Positions 33,140 through 41,282 of a DNA stretch of 64,000 nucleotides are shown here, piece by piece. Numbering within the stretch: position 1 is the stretch's first letter; every line of letters begins with the position of its first letter. Origin of the DNA: RGIG8709 sp045575975 (GTDB lineage: Bacteria; Bacillota; Clostridia; Monoglobales; Monoglobaceae). The position numbers and the translations under genes are program-made. Under the pieces are notes generated by a model. The model was not told where the DNA came from. It saw nothing but the letters and a program-made list of their open reading frames with translations, and did not search any database. The stretch is from assembly GCA_045575975.1 (NCBI GenBank), contig JAZNFO010000016.1, positions 1 through 64,000 on the forward strand. Direction: 5' to 3'.

Positions 33140-33251
33140 TTAAACTATAGTGGGTGTGTGTTTAGCAAGTTTTATTGATGATAAGTAATAATCTGCATAA
33201 TGAAATCAGTGGAATAAGATAAACAGAGCACCTTGCGAAAGGAATAAAAGT

Positions 33252-33317
33252 ATGAAAAAAGTAGTTAGTACAATAACAGACCTTGCAAGAAAATATACAG
33301 CTGCTTTGAAAGGATAG
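33252..33317 (+). CDS. Putative 21-residue peptide
   Basis: ATG at 33252 follows AAAGGAA at good spacing and the frame ends at TAG 33315. The peptide (MKKVVSTITDLARKYTAALKG) would form an amphipathic basic helix. The Shine-Dalgarno of the next gene (AAAGGAT) is inside its last codons and the next ATG is 3 bases beyond its stop, so translational coupling is likely. It may be a leader peptide or a small membrane-active protein; there is no homology I can name. Confidence 0.45.
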   Translation: MKKVVSTITDLARKYTAALKG

Positions 33318-33320
33318 ATT

Positions 33321-33752
33321 ATGGAATTTAAAGTAAAAACATTTAAAGAGCTTACAACGGATGAACTATACGAAATTTTAAAATCGAGAACCGAAGTTTT
33401 TTTACTTGAACAGAAAATTATTTGTCAGGACCTTGATGATATGGACAAAGAAAGCTTGCATTGTTTTTTCATGGACGGAAAAAGAGTGAGGGCATACTTA
33501 AGAGCTTTTAAGTCGGGGGAAGACAGCGTACTTATCGGAAGAGTGCTGACCCTTGAGCATAAAAAGGGTATGGGAAGCCATCTTATGGAAAAAAGTATGG
33601 ACGAAGTAAAAAAATATTTTAAGGTAAAAAAAATATGTGTCCATGCCCAGAAACAGGCAGAAAAATTTTATGAAAAAATGGGATTTAAAACAGTGTCAGA
33701 TGAGTATCTTGAAGAGGGCGTTGTTCATATAACAATGGAAAAGGTGGTGTAG
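33321..33752 (+). CDS. GNAT acetyltransferase, ElaA family
   Basis: A 143-residue GCN5-type N-acetyltransferase. The N-terminal signature LYEILKSRTEVFLLEQKI and DLDDMD is that of ElaA proteins. The acetyl-CoA loop is seen as GRVLTLEHKKGMGSHLMEK, and AEKFYEKMGFKTVSDEYLEEGVVHITME is the usual end. Its substrate is unknown. It lies just downstream of the 21-residue ORF. Confidence 0.92.
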   Translation: MEFKVKTFKELTTDELYEILKSRTEVFLLEQKIICQDLDDMDKESLHCFFMDGKRVRAYLRAFKSGEDSVLIGRVLTLEHKKGMGSHLMEKSMDEVKKYFKVKKICVHAQKQAEKFYEKMGFKTVSDEYLEEGVVHITMEKVV

Positions 33753-33754
33753 TT

Positions 33755-34003
33755 ATGAATAGAAAATGTCCTGAGTGCGGAAGGTATTTAGCATTAAAAA
33801 AGGTTGGCAAAAATTTTATCGGAAAAGAAGAAATAAATATGGCAGAAACTCTCACTCAGCCACATCCAAAAGGTGAAATACAGACTATGGCGGAAAGAAT
33901 GGTGCCGGGAGAAAAGAGAGTTTTTGAAATTACATATGAATGTAGGTTTTGCAACGCAAAGAAAACAAAATTTGTATATAAGAATATAAAAAAGAAAGTG
34001 TAG
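33755..34003 (+). CDS. Zinc-ribbon protein, hypothetical (82 aa)
   Basis: A small basic protein with two CxxC pairs (CPECGRY at the N-terminus, CRFCNAKK near the end) that would hold one zinc ion across a 60-residue loop. The loop contains an amphipathic stretch and the sequence VPGEKRVFEITYEC. It starts 2 bases after the GNAT stop, so it is in the same transcript. I do not recognise the family. Confidence 0.7.
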   Translation: MNRKCPECGRYLALKKVGKNFIGKEEINMAETLTQPHPKGEIQTMAERMVPGEKRVFEITYECRFCNAKKTKFVYKNIKKKV

Positions 34004-34028
34004 CAAAAATCAGGAGAATTTTAAAGGT

Positions 34029-35282
34029 ATGAATTATTTTAGTCTTGAAAATGGCATAAGTGTTGTCTGTGAAAAAATAGATTATGTCAAATCTCTCAGC
34101 ATAGGGGTCTATGTTGGTGTTGGTTCTGCAAGAGAAATGCGCGAAGAAAACGGAATATCCCATTTCCTTGAACATATGTTTTTCAAGGGAACCAAAACAA
34201 GAAGTGCAAGAGAAATCGCAGAGTTTATGGATTATTGCGGAGGTCAGCTGAATGCGGTGACATCAAAGGAATACACCTGCTATTATGCACAGGTTCTGGA
34301 AAACCACAGAGACAAAGCCTTTGAAATTCTTTCGGATATGCTCATAAATTCCACTTTCACAAAAGAAAATATTGAAATTGAGAAAAAAGTTATTTCCGAG
34401 GAAATAAAAATAGGGGAAGATACTCCTGAAGACCTCATTTTTGATTTGATTTCGGAACTGACATGGAAAAAATCACCACTGGGGCTACCTGTTGCAGGAA
34501 CAATAGAAAGTGTCTCAAAAATAAACCGGGATATGATTTTGGATTTTTATAAGAAATATTACCCGGGAAATAATATGGTGATTTCCATTGTGGGAAGCTT
34601 TGACGAAAACAGCATAAAGGACGAACTTCAGTATTATTTCGGTGGAATTTCCTTTTTGGAATTTGAGAAAGAAGAAGAAAAAATTCCAAAAGTTGAAAGC
34701 GGGATTTTGGTTAGGAAAAAGGACATTGAACAGTGTCAGCTCTGCATTTCCTTTGAGGGACTTTCAAGAAGTGATGACTATGTTTATGATTTGCTTTCTG
34801 CAAATGCTATATTCGGTGGCAGTATGAGTTCAAGACTTTTTCAGAAAATCAGAGAGGAAAACGGGCTCTCATATTCTGTTTATTCCTATCTCAACACCTA
34901 TTCGGATTGTGGTTCTTTTGTTATTTATGCAGGAATGAATCCGGATGAGCTTGAAAAGGTGCTTTCTTTAATAAATAATGAGATAAATCTGATAAAAAAA
35001 GAAGGACTTTCCGAAAAAGAAATTCTTTGCTCAACAGAGCAACTGAAATCAAGTATAATAATGGGACTTGAAAGTATGTTAAACAGAATGTCGAATTATG
35101 GCAAAAACCTGCTTCTCAGGGGAGAAATTGACGATTATGATGCTCTTATGAAAAAAATATCAAGAGTTGACACAAAACGAACTAAAGAGATTATAGAAAG
35201 AGTTTTTGTTCCTGAAAAAATGAATATAGCCGTTCTGGGCAATGTTAAAGATAAAGACTACAGAGAATATTTCTCGTTTTAA
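34029..35282 (+). CDS. M16-family metallopeptidase
   Basis: Insulinase/processing-peptidase-like zinc protease, 417 residues. The inverted zinc motif HxxEH is His45-Phe-Leu-Glu48-His49 in GISHFLEHMFFKG, with the distal Glu about 75 residues later (EIEKKVISEEI). The C-terminal half is the inactive-type M16 domain with GGSMSSRLFQKIREENGLSYS. It is cytosolic by sequence (no signal peptide). It resembles the YmxG-type proteases seen near housekeeping clusters in Firmicutes. Confidence 0.92.
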   Translation: MNYFSLENGISVVCEKIDYVKSLSIGVYVGVGSAREMREENGISHFLEHMFFKGTKTRSAREIAEFMDYCGGQLNAVTSKEYTCYYAQVLENHRDKAFEILSDMLINSTFTKENIEIEKKVISEEIKIGEDTPEDLIFDLISELTWKKSPLGLPVAGTIESVSKINRDMILDFYKKYYPGNNMVISIVGSFDENSIKDELQYYFGGISFLEFEKEEEKIPKVESGILVRKKDIEQCQLCISFEGLSRSDDYVYDLLSANAIFGGSMSSRLFQKIREENGLSYSVYSYLNTYSDCGSFVIYAGMNPDELEKVLSLINNEINLIKKEGLSEKEILCSTEQLKSSIIMGLESMLNRMSNYGKNLLLRGEIDDYDALMKKISRVDTKRTKEIIERVFVPEKMNIAVLGNVKDKDYREYFSF

Positions 35283-35298
35283 ACGGAGGATAAGATAA

Positions 35299-36573
35299 AT
35301 GGAATTAATGTACAGTAAGCTTGGAATTTCAAAAGAGGTATATGAATACGGAGAAAAGATAATTGAAAGCTTAAAGGATAGATTCAAGGAGATTGATGAT
35401 ATTGCAGAGTATAATCAGCTTAAGGTTATATCTGCTATGCAGAAAAATCGGGTTGCGGCAACGGATTTTGCTGCAACAACGGGTTATGGTTATGATGATG
35501 CGGGTAGGGATAAGCTTGAAAGAGTGTATGCAGATTGTTTCCACACAGAGGCGGCACTTGTAAGGCCTCAGATAACCTGCGGAACTCACGCCCTTGCAGT
35601 TGCACTTTCTGCCAATCTAAGACCCGGGGATGAACTTTTGTCTCCCGTGGGAAGACCGTATGACACTTTAGAAGAGGTTATCGGTATAAGAGACTCTGTA
35701 TGTTCATTAAAGGAGTATGGAGTATCATACAGACAAGCGGATTTAAAGGAAGACGGAACATTTGATTATGAAGCAATAAAAAATGCCATAACAGATAAAA
35801 CAAAGCTTGTAACCATTCAGCGTTCAAAAGGTTACCAGACAAGACCAAGTTTTTCTGTAACACAAATCGGAGAGCTTATTGCATTTATAAAAAACATAAG
35901 AAAAGATATAATCTGTATGGTGGACAACTGTTATGGGGAGTTTGTGGAAAAAATAGAGCCGTCTGATGTGGGGGCTGATATGATAGTGGGTTCTCTGATA
36001 AAAAATCCGGGAGGTGGACTTGCTCCTATTGGCGGATATATCTGCGGAACAAAAGAATGCGTTGAAAGATGTGCTTATAGATTAAGCGCACCGGGACTTG
36101 GCCAGGAGGTTGGTGCTAATCTTGGAATTATGCCAAGCTTCTATCAGGGATTTTTCCTTTCTCCAACAGTGGTTGCAGGAGCACTTAAGGGGGCAGTTTT
36201 TGCGGCAAATGTTTTTGAAAATCTTGGTTTTAAGACAATTCCCACCAAGAATGAGGAAAGAGCAGATATTATTCAGTCGGTTGTGCTTGAATCAGCGGAA
36301 GCTGTTATTGCTTTTTGTGAAGGTATTCAGGCGGCAGCTCCGGTTGACAGCTTTGCTTCACCTGTTCCGGGGGATATGCCGGGATATGATGCGCAGGTTA
36401 TTATGGCGGCAGGAACTTTTGTTCAGGGCTCTTCCATAGAATTGAGTGCAGATGCACCTATAAGACCACCTTATGCAGTTTATTTTCAGGGTGGTTTAAC
36501 ATTTAATCACGCAAAGCTTGGAATTATGTCCAGTTTGCAGAAAATCTATGAAAAAGGACTTGTTTTACTGTAA
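35299..36573 (+). CDS. Methionine gamma-lyase family (YnbB-like) PLP enzyme
   Basis: A 424-residue fold-type I PLP enzyme of the family once called 'aluminium resistance protein'. PLP features are RPQITCGTHALAVALSANLRPGDELL, CMVDNCYGEFVE (Asp) and GSLIKNPGGGLAP with the Schiff-base Lys. In Bacillus the homologue ynbB lies near glnRA; here it is after the M16 peptidase. True methionine gamma-lyase activity has not been assumed; the reaction is likely a C-S lyase or related elimination. ATG 35299 follows CGGAGG. Confidence 0.92.
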   Translation: MELMYSKLGISKEVYEYGEKIIESLKDRFKEIDDIAEYNQLKVISAMQKNRVAATDFAATTGYGYDDAGRDKLERVYADCFHTEAALVRPQITCGTHALAVALSANLRPGDELLSPVGRPYDTLEEVIGIRDSVCSLKEYGVSYRQADLKEDGTFDYEAIKNAITDKTKLVTIQRSKGYQTRPSFSVTQIGELIAFIKNIRKDIICMVDNCYGEFVEKIEPSDVGADMIVGSLIKNPGGGLAPIGGYICGTKECVERCAYRLSAPGLGQEVGANLGIMPSFYQGFFLSPTVVAGALKGAVFAANVFENLGFKTIPTKNEERADIIQSVVLESAEAVIAFCEGIQAAAPVDSFASPVPGDMPGYDAQVIMAAGTFVQGSSIELSADAPIRPPYAVYFQGGLTFNHAKLGIMSSLQKIYEKGLVLL

Positions 36574-36663
36574 AATTCAACACCCGTATAATATATGTAA
36601 ATTATTTTTTTTGAGAAATATTAACAAAATGCATAAAATATAATAAAAATAGTCAAAATTCTA

Positions 36664-36692
36664 TTGCAATTTTTTTTGGTTTGTATTAGAAT
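36664..36692 (+). promoter_or_regulatory. Promoter of aminotransferase-proC
   Basis: TTGCAA (36664-36669) and TAGAAT (36687-36692) with 17-bp spacing. Confidence 0.55.
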
Positions 36693-36725
36693 ATTGACTA
36701 TATATGTAAATGAAGGAGTTTATTA

Positions 36726-37928
36726 ATGGAATTAAGAATTTCTAAGATGGCGTCTGAAATCAGCCCATCACCAACCCTTGCCCTAGACTCAAAATATAAG
36801 CAGATGAAAAAGCAGGGTATTCCTGTTGTTGGATTTGGTGCAGGGGAGCCTGATTTTGAAACGCCTGATAATATAAAAAATGCGGCTGTTGAAGCAATAA
36901 AGAATGGAGTCACAAGATACACTCCCGCATCAGGAACAGTTGAACTTAAGGAAGCTATCGTTAATAAGGTTAAAAGAGATACCGGACTTGAATATAAAAT
37001 AGAGAATGTTGTTGTTTCAAATGGTGGAAAACATTCACTCACAAATATTTTTATGTGCATATTGGAAGCAAATGATGAAGTTATTATTCCTGCACCATAT
37101 TGGGTAAGCTATCCAGAAATGGTTAAAATGGCAGGTGGAAAGCCTGTGTTTTTAAACACGACAGAGGAGAATAACTTTAAGTTCACTCCTGATATGTTGA
37201 AAGATATGATAACAGATAAAACAAGAGCTCTTGTTTTGAACACACCGAGCAATCCAACCGGTATGGTTTATTCAAAGGAAGAACTTGAAGAAATTGCAAA
37301 AATCGCAGTTGAAAATAATATCTATATTGTATTTGACGAGATTTATGAAAAGCTTATTTATGGGGATGTAATCCACACAAATATTGCAACCTTAGGTGAA
37401 GATGTAAAAGAGCTTACCATTATAGTAAGCGGTATGGCAAAGGCTTATGCCATGACAGGCTGGAGAATTGGATATACATTAAGTAATGTAAAACTTGCAA
37501 AGGCAATGTCAAATCTTCAAAGCCATGCAACATCAAACCCGAATTCAATCGCTCAGGCAGCGTCTGTTGAAGCGTTAAACGGAGACCAGAGCTCTGTTGA
37601 AAGTATGAGAGTGGAATATGAAAAACGCAGGGACTATATGGTTGAGCGTATCAATTCTATAGACGGAATAAGCTGTAAAAAACCAGACGGAGCATTTTAT
37701 ATCTTTATGAATATGAAACAGCTTCTTGGAAAAGAGCATTATGGAAAGGTTATAAACACCGTATCAGAGCTTTGCGATGATATTCTTGATAAGGCGCTTG
37801 TTGCTCTTGTTCCAAGTGAAGGCTTTGGTATAGACGGCTTTGCAAGACTTTCTTATGCAACTTCTATGGAAAATATTATAGAAGGTCTTGACCGAATTGA
37901 AAAATATATAAAAGGCGAATACAAATAA
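36726..37928 (+). CDS. Class I PLP aminotransferase (aspartate aminotransferase type)
   Basis: A 400-residue aminotransferase of subfamily I-gamma. Landmarks are VVGFGAGEPDFETPDNI, NTPSNPTG, VFDEIYEKLIY with the PLP-interacting Asp/Tyr, SGMAKAYAMTGWRIGY with the Schiff-base Lys, and ARLSYATS with the substrate-carboxylate Arg. It probably works on aspartate/glutamate with 2-oxoglutarate or oxaloacetate. ATG 36726 follows GAAGGAG. proC is 17 bases downstream, so the two share a transcript linked by glutamate/proline chemistry. Confidence 0.92.
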   Translation: MELRISKMASEISPSPTLALDSKYKQMKKQGIPVVGFGAGEPDFETPDNIKNAAVEAIKNGVTRYTPASGTVELKEAIVNKVKRDTGLEYKIENVVVSNGGKHSLTNIFMCILEANDEVIIPAPYWVSYPEMVKMAGGKPVFLNTTEENNFKFTPDMLKDMITDKTRALVLNTPSNPTGMVYSKEELEEIAKIAVENNIYIVFDEIYEKLIYGDVIHTNIATLGEDVKELTIIVSGMAKAYAMTGWRIGYTLSNVKLAKAMSNLQSHATSNPNSIAQAASVEALNGDQSSVESMRVEYEKRRDYMVERINSIDGISCKKPDGAFYIFMNMKQLLGKEHYGKVINTVSELCDDILDKALVALVPSEGFGIDGFARLSYATSMENIIEGLDRIEKYIKGEYK

Positions 37929-37945
37929 ACTAAGGAGGGGTATAA

Positions 37946-38734
37946 ATGAGAATTGGAATTATCGGTGCCGGCAATATGGCATCAGCATTGCTTGAAGGCT
38001 TTTTGGCGTCCGAAATTGCAGCCCCGTCAGATATATGTATTAGCGATAAAGATGAAAAAAAACTTTCATTATGGAAAATGAAAGGTGTCTGCACCACAGA
38101 TAACAATAATGAGGTTCTGGAATTTGCTGATGTTGTTATCTTTGCCGTTAAGCCAAATATTCTTCCCCTTGTTTTAAAGGATGCGGGAAAAAGATCAGAT
38201 AATAAAGTTTATATTTCGATTGCCGCAGGTTTTTCTATTGAAAAAATAGAAAGCTATCTTGGAGGAAAGGCAAAAATTGTCCGTGTTATGCCAAACACAC
38301 CTGCCCTTGTAAGATGCGGAATGAGTGTTGTTTGTCTTAATAGAAATGCCGATAATGAGGCATCAGAAATTGTAAAAAAACTTTTCTCTTCTGTAGGAGA
38401 GGTTGTTTTCCTTGATGAGAAGTTTATAAATTCTGCAACGGCAGTTCATTCCTGCAGTCCCGCTTTTGTTTATATGATGATAGATGCAATGGCAGATGCA
38501 GGGCTTAAATACGGAATAGATAAGAAATCTGCTCTTTTGCTTGCTGCAAAAGCAGTGGAAGGCTCGGCAAAAATGGTGCTTGATTCAGATGAACTTCCAA
38601 ACAAATTAAAGGACAATGTTTGTTCTCCCGGCGGAGCAACAATTGAAGGAGTTCTGGAGCTTGAGAAAAACGGCTTTAAAGCAGATATTCAGTCTGCAAT
38701 CAAAGCCTGTGTAGAGAAAACTGAAAAACTTTAA
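37946..38734 (+). CDS. proC: Pyrroline-5-carboxylate reductase
   Basis: Last step of proline synthesis, reducing P5C with NAD(P)H. A 262-residue protein with the N-terminal Rossmann GIIGAGNMASALLEGFL, VIFAVKPNILPLVL and KIVRVMPNTPALVRCGMSVV, and the C-terminal dimerisation part SPAFVYMMIDAMADAG then NVCSPGGATIEGVLELE. No proA or proB lies beside it. ATG 37946 follows AAGGAGGGG. Confidence 0.96.
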   Translation: MRIGIIGAGNMASALLEGFLASEIAAPSDICISDKDEKKLSLWKMKGVCTTDNNNEVLEFADVVIFAVKPNILPLVLKDAGKRSDNKVYISIAAGFSIEKIESYLGGKAKIVRVMPNTPALVRCGMSVVCLNRNADNEASEIVKKLFSSVGEVVFLDEKFINSATAVHSCSPAFVYMMIDAMADAGLKYGIDKKSALLLAAKAVEGSAKMVLDSDELPNKLKDNVCSPGGATIEGVLELEKNGFKADIQSAIKACVEKTEKL

Positions 38735-38795
38735 AAATAGTAATTTTAAAGGGAATGCCCTCATATAATTTATTGGACAAGTAGGGGGCGATTTT

Positions 38796-39374
38796 ATGAA
38801 GAAAATGACAGAAGCCTTTTTTGCATTCACAAAAGCAAATAAGGCTTTGCTTATATGTTTTTTAATTATCCTTTTTTCAGGACTCACCTTGGGAGTTTTT
38901 GTGCTGAGGTGGATTCCGGAGGATGTTTTATCACAACTGAAAGGTGACACGAACATCTTTTTCTCTATTCACGAGATTCAGGCTGTGGGCAAAAAGGATG
39001 TGTTTCATCATTCTTTCAGGCAGAACATATTGTCTTTTGTTTATATATGGCTTTCAGGAATGTTTATTGTTTTGACACCTGTGGCATTTTTGCAGGTTTT
39101 CTTAAAAGGAGTAAGGCTCGGGTTTTCGGTTGGCTATTTTTGTGCAGTGTATAGCGGAAGAGGAATTATTTTCTCAGTTCTTGAACTTTTTTTGAGGAAT
39201 TCGGTATTGCTTACCATTATGATTTTATATTCTGTATATTGTGTAAGATTTTCAAGGGAATTATATAAAATCAGGAATTCCCGTATAAAAACTTCAAAGG
39301 GAAAAATGTATATAAACAGCCTGATGTGCCTGCTGGTTGTTTCTTTAATTGTTGCAGGCGTAAGCTTTGTTTAA
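38796..39374 (+). CDS. spoIIM: Stage II sporulation protein M
   Basis: A 192-residue polytopic membrane protein with four to five hydrophobic segments and the SpoIIM pattern LLICFLIILFSGLTLG near the start, a long extracellular-type loop, then FRQNILSFVYIWLSG and FLKGVRLGFSVGYF. SpoIIM is part of the SpoIIDMP peptidoglycan-degrading complex required for forespore engulfment, so it marks this as a spore former. It is followed at 17 bases by a xerD-like gene, an order shared with Bacillus. Confidence 0.93.
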   Translation: MKKMTEAFFAFTKANKALLICFLIILFSGLTLGVFVLRWIPEDVLSQLKGDTNIFFSIHEIQAVGKKDVFHHSFRQNILSFVYIWLSGMFIVLTPVAFLQVFLKGVRLGFSVGYFCAVYSGRGIIFSVLELFLRNSVLLTIMILYSVYCVRFSRELYKIRNSRIKTSKGKMYINSLMCLLVVSLIVAGVSFV

Positions 39375-39391
39375 GAAAGAGGGAGATTTTT

Positions 39392-40315
39392 ATGGACGGT
39401 GGAGAAATTTCATATTATGCCCTTGGGGATTTCTTTAATTATTTAAGAGAGAAAAAATCCGCAACTGAAAACACGGTTTCTTCTTATAAGCGGGATATGA
39501 AAAAATTTGTGGAATATCTTTTAAGTATTAATGTTGACAGCTATTATAAGGTAGATACAGGTATTATAAAGGATTTCCTTGAAGGGAAAAAGAAAGAGGG
39601 ACTTTCGGAAGCATCAGTTGAAAGGCTCACCTGTGTTTTGAGAGCCTTTTTTAGATTTTTGTGTGAAGAATATGAACTCAGAAAAAATCCAATGGACAAA
39701 ATACATACAAAAAAGCCGAAACGAAAAATTCCAGCGGTTATGACAATTGCGGAGGTTGAACTGTTTCTTAATGCTCCTGATTTATCCACTGCAAAAGGTG
39801 TAAGGGATAAAGCTATGCTTGAAGTTTTGTATGCAACAGGCATAAAAGTTTCGGAACTTTTAGAACTTAAAACAGATGATGTTAATGTGGAAATAGGTTT
39901 TGTGAAATGCAGGAAAGGGGATAAAGAACGAATAAACACAATGTATGCTCTGGCTTCAAAAAGCCTTAAGGATTATATGGAAAGAATAAGACCGGAGCTT
40001 GTTAAGGATGATGAAGAAAAAACATTGTTTGTTAACACAAACGGAAGAAAAATGTCGAGGCAGGGTTTCTGGAAAATAGTTAAAGAATATAAGGAAAAAG
40101 CACAGATTTTAAAGGAGATAACTCCGCACACCTTAAGACATTCATTTGCAACCCATATTCTTGAAAACGGAGCAAAGCTTAAGGATATTCAGGTGCTTTT
40201 GGGACATGAAGATATTTCTTCCACTTATATATACGAAGAGATTGTAAGAAACAGAATAAAATCGGTTTATAAAACAACGCATCCGCGAGCTAAACTCAAC
40301 AAAAATAGCAGATAA
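39392..40315 (+). CDS. XerD-like tyrosine recombinase with Arg I replaced by Lys
   Basis: A 307-residue XerC/D-type recombinase with an N-terminal SAM-like core-binding domain (to about residue 105) and a C-terminal catalytic domain. The catalytic set is nearly complete: His246 and Arg249 (HTLRHSFATHILENG), His272 (LLGHEDISS) and Tyr281 (YIYEEI). The first catalytic Arg, normally in GLRVSEL, is Lys152 here (YATGIKVSELLELK, codon AAA). ATG 39392 follows GAGGGAG; longer in-frame starts lie inside spoIIM and are rejected. The position next to spoIIM suggests the chromosomal XerD rather than a mobile integrase. Confidence 0.9.
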   Translation: MDGGEISYYALGDFFNYLREKKSATENTVSSYKRDMKKFVEYLLSINVDSYYKVDTGIIKDFLEGKKKEGLSEASVERLTCVLRAFFRFLCEEYELRKNPMDKIHTKKPKRKIPAVMTIAEVELFLNAPDLSTAKGVRDKAMLEVLYATGIKVSELLELKTDDVNVEIGFVKCRKGDKERINTMYALASKSLKDYMERIRPELVKDDEEKTLFVNTNGRKMSRQGFWKIVKEYKEKAQILKEITPHTLRHSFATHILENGAKLKDIQVLLGHEDISSTYIYEEIVRNRIKSVYKTTHPRAKLNKNSR

Positions 40316-40339
40316 GAAGAAGCTTATCTGTTATTTTTT
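40309..40339 (+). terminator. Terminator after xerD-like gene
   Basis: CAGATAAG (40309-40316) pairs with CTTATCTG (40323-40330), followed by a run of T. Confidence 0.75.
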
Positions 40340-40407
40340 TGCTTTGTAACAAAATAATATGTTGTGAATATGATAAGGTGAGCGGAAATGTATATGGAGG
40401 TATAGCT

Positions 40408-40590
40408 ATGTTAAACAGGAGATGCAAATGCAGTCATTGTGCAAAAAGGCAGGGGCGAATTTTCGGGATAATATTGATTTCTGTTGGAACAGGACTATTT
40501 CTTGCATACATAATACCATATTATCTGCTTATAACAATGCTGGGACTCGCTTTTATCTGCCTTGGAGTTTCTTGTCTTATAAAAAAATAG
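40408..40590 (+). CDS. Small membrane protein with CxC/CxxC motif (60 aa)
   Basis: Not recognised. An N-terminal Cys-rich basic segment (RRCKCSHCAKRQGR) is followed by two hydrophobic segments (IIGIILISVGTGL-type and a second ending in CLGVSCLIKK). ATG 40408 has GGAGG at good spacing; the in-frame ATG at 40339 lies in the terminator tail and is rejected. It is 18 bases ahead of spoVM, so a sporulation link is possible by context. Confidence 0.65.
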   Translation: MLNRRCKCSHCAKRQGRIFGIILISVGTGLFLAYIIPYYLLITMLGLAFICLGVSCLIKK

Positions 40591-40608
40591 CAAAAAGGAG
40601 GGGAAGAG

Positions 40609-40683
40609 ATGAAAATTGTTGTTGTGAAAGCTCCGAAATATTTGCGGGGGATACTTAAAAGTATATTTAAAATGAAAGACTAA
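40609..40683 (+). CDS. spoVM: Stage V sporulation protein M (24 aa)
   Basis: A 24-residue amphipathic peptide. It matches SpoVM of Bacillus at the key positions: Lys2, Lys7, Pro9, Lys10, Leu12, Gly14 and Ile15 (VKAPKYLRGI against IKLPKFLGGI). SpoVM recognises the curved forespore membrane through its helix and anchors SpoIVA for coat assembly; Pro9 is essential to that. The Shine-Dalgarno AGGAGGGG precedes the ATG. It is far too short for normal gene-length limits. It follows the 60-residue membrane protein by 18 bases. Confidence 0.88.
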   Translation: MKIVVVKAPKYLRGILKSIFKMKD

Positions 40684-40724
40684 GGAACTTATTGAATAAA
40701 TTTGCCATTTTGGCAAACAAAAAA

Positions 40725-40746
40725 AGAGGTATCAAAAGATACCTCT
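40725..40746. terminator. Bidirectional terminator between spoVM and rpmB
   Basis: AGAGGTATC (40725-40733) and GATACCTCT (40738-40746) with an AAAA loop. It has A7 on its left and T7 on its right, so it works for both strands. A second short stem (TTTGCC/GGCAAA) lies just upstream at 40701-40717. Confidence 0.85.
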
Positions 40747-40762
40747 AATTTTTTTAAGAATA

Positions 40763-40951
40763 TTAAACTGCTCTCTGAACCTTTCCGGATCTTAAACATC
40801 TTGAACAAACATAAACTCTCTGTGGTGTTCCGTCAACAACAGCCTTAACTCTTCTGATGTTAGCCTTCCACATTTTGTTTGATCTTCTGTGTGAGTGAGA
40901 TACTTTAATACCGAAAGAAACGCCCTTTCCGCATACTTCACACTTTGCCAT
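40763..40951 (-). CDS. rpmB: 50S ribosomal protein L28
   Basis: A 62-residue basic protein with the two Cys pairs of the zinc-binding L28 form (CEVCGK at the start, CSRCLRSGK near the end) and SHSHRRSNKMWKANIRRV. The start is the ATG at 40951 with AGGAGGTG at ideal spacing; a longer in-frame start is not supported. Confidence 0.97.
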   Translation of the reverse strand: MAKCEVCGKGVSFGIKVSHSHRRSNKMWKANIRRVKAVVDGTPQRVYVCSRCLRSGKVQRAV

Positions 40952-41080
40952 ATATATACACCTCCTAATAGTAATCAATTATCAACTTAATTTAACCAAA
41001 TCATTATAACAGATAAATTTACATTTTGCAAGTGTTTTTTTAAAATTTTTAAAAAAATCTTATGAAATGGTTAAATATGT

Positions 41081-41109
41081 TTGCAAAATCAGACTATATC
41101 TGTTATACT
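41081..41109 (+). promoter_or_regulatory. Promoter of lipoprotein gene
   Basis: TTGCAA (41081-41086) and TATACT (41104-41109) with 17-bp spacing. The leader of about 165 bases that follows contains no gene but a long hairpin. Confidence 0.55.
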
Positions 41110-41192
41110 ATAATGTGGTATGATTTAAACTTATATATGATACAAAGAGGAATAATCAATGTAAAAATATGGAGTAAACTTTAGTTTGCATA

Positions 41193-41240
41193 TCGACAAA
41201 TTCTTTGTTCCAGCTGTGACAAGAGAAAGAATTTTGTCGA
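41193..41240 (+). promoter_or_regulatory. Hairpin in the lipoprotein leader
   Basis: TCGACAAATTCTTT (41193-41206) pairs with AAAGAATTTTGTCGA (41226-41240) with one bulged base and a 19-base loop. It is not followed by a T run, so it is more likely a leader structure or stability element than a terminator. A shorter palindrome (AAACT-TT-AGTTT) lies at 41177-41188. Confidence 0.5.
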
Positions 41241-41282
41241 AAGATGAAGGGAAAATTAATTTTAATTAAAGGAGAAATGGCA

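Noticed and set aside
39326..39391. Longer N-terminus for the XerD-like protein
   Set aside because: The extension lies in the end of spoIIM, has no homology to Xer N-termini, and the ATG at 39392 has a strong Shine-Dalgarno.
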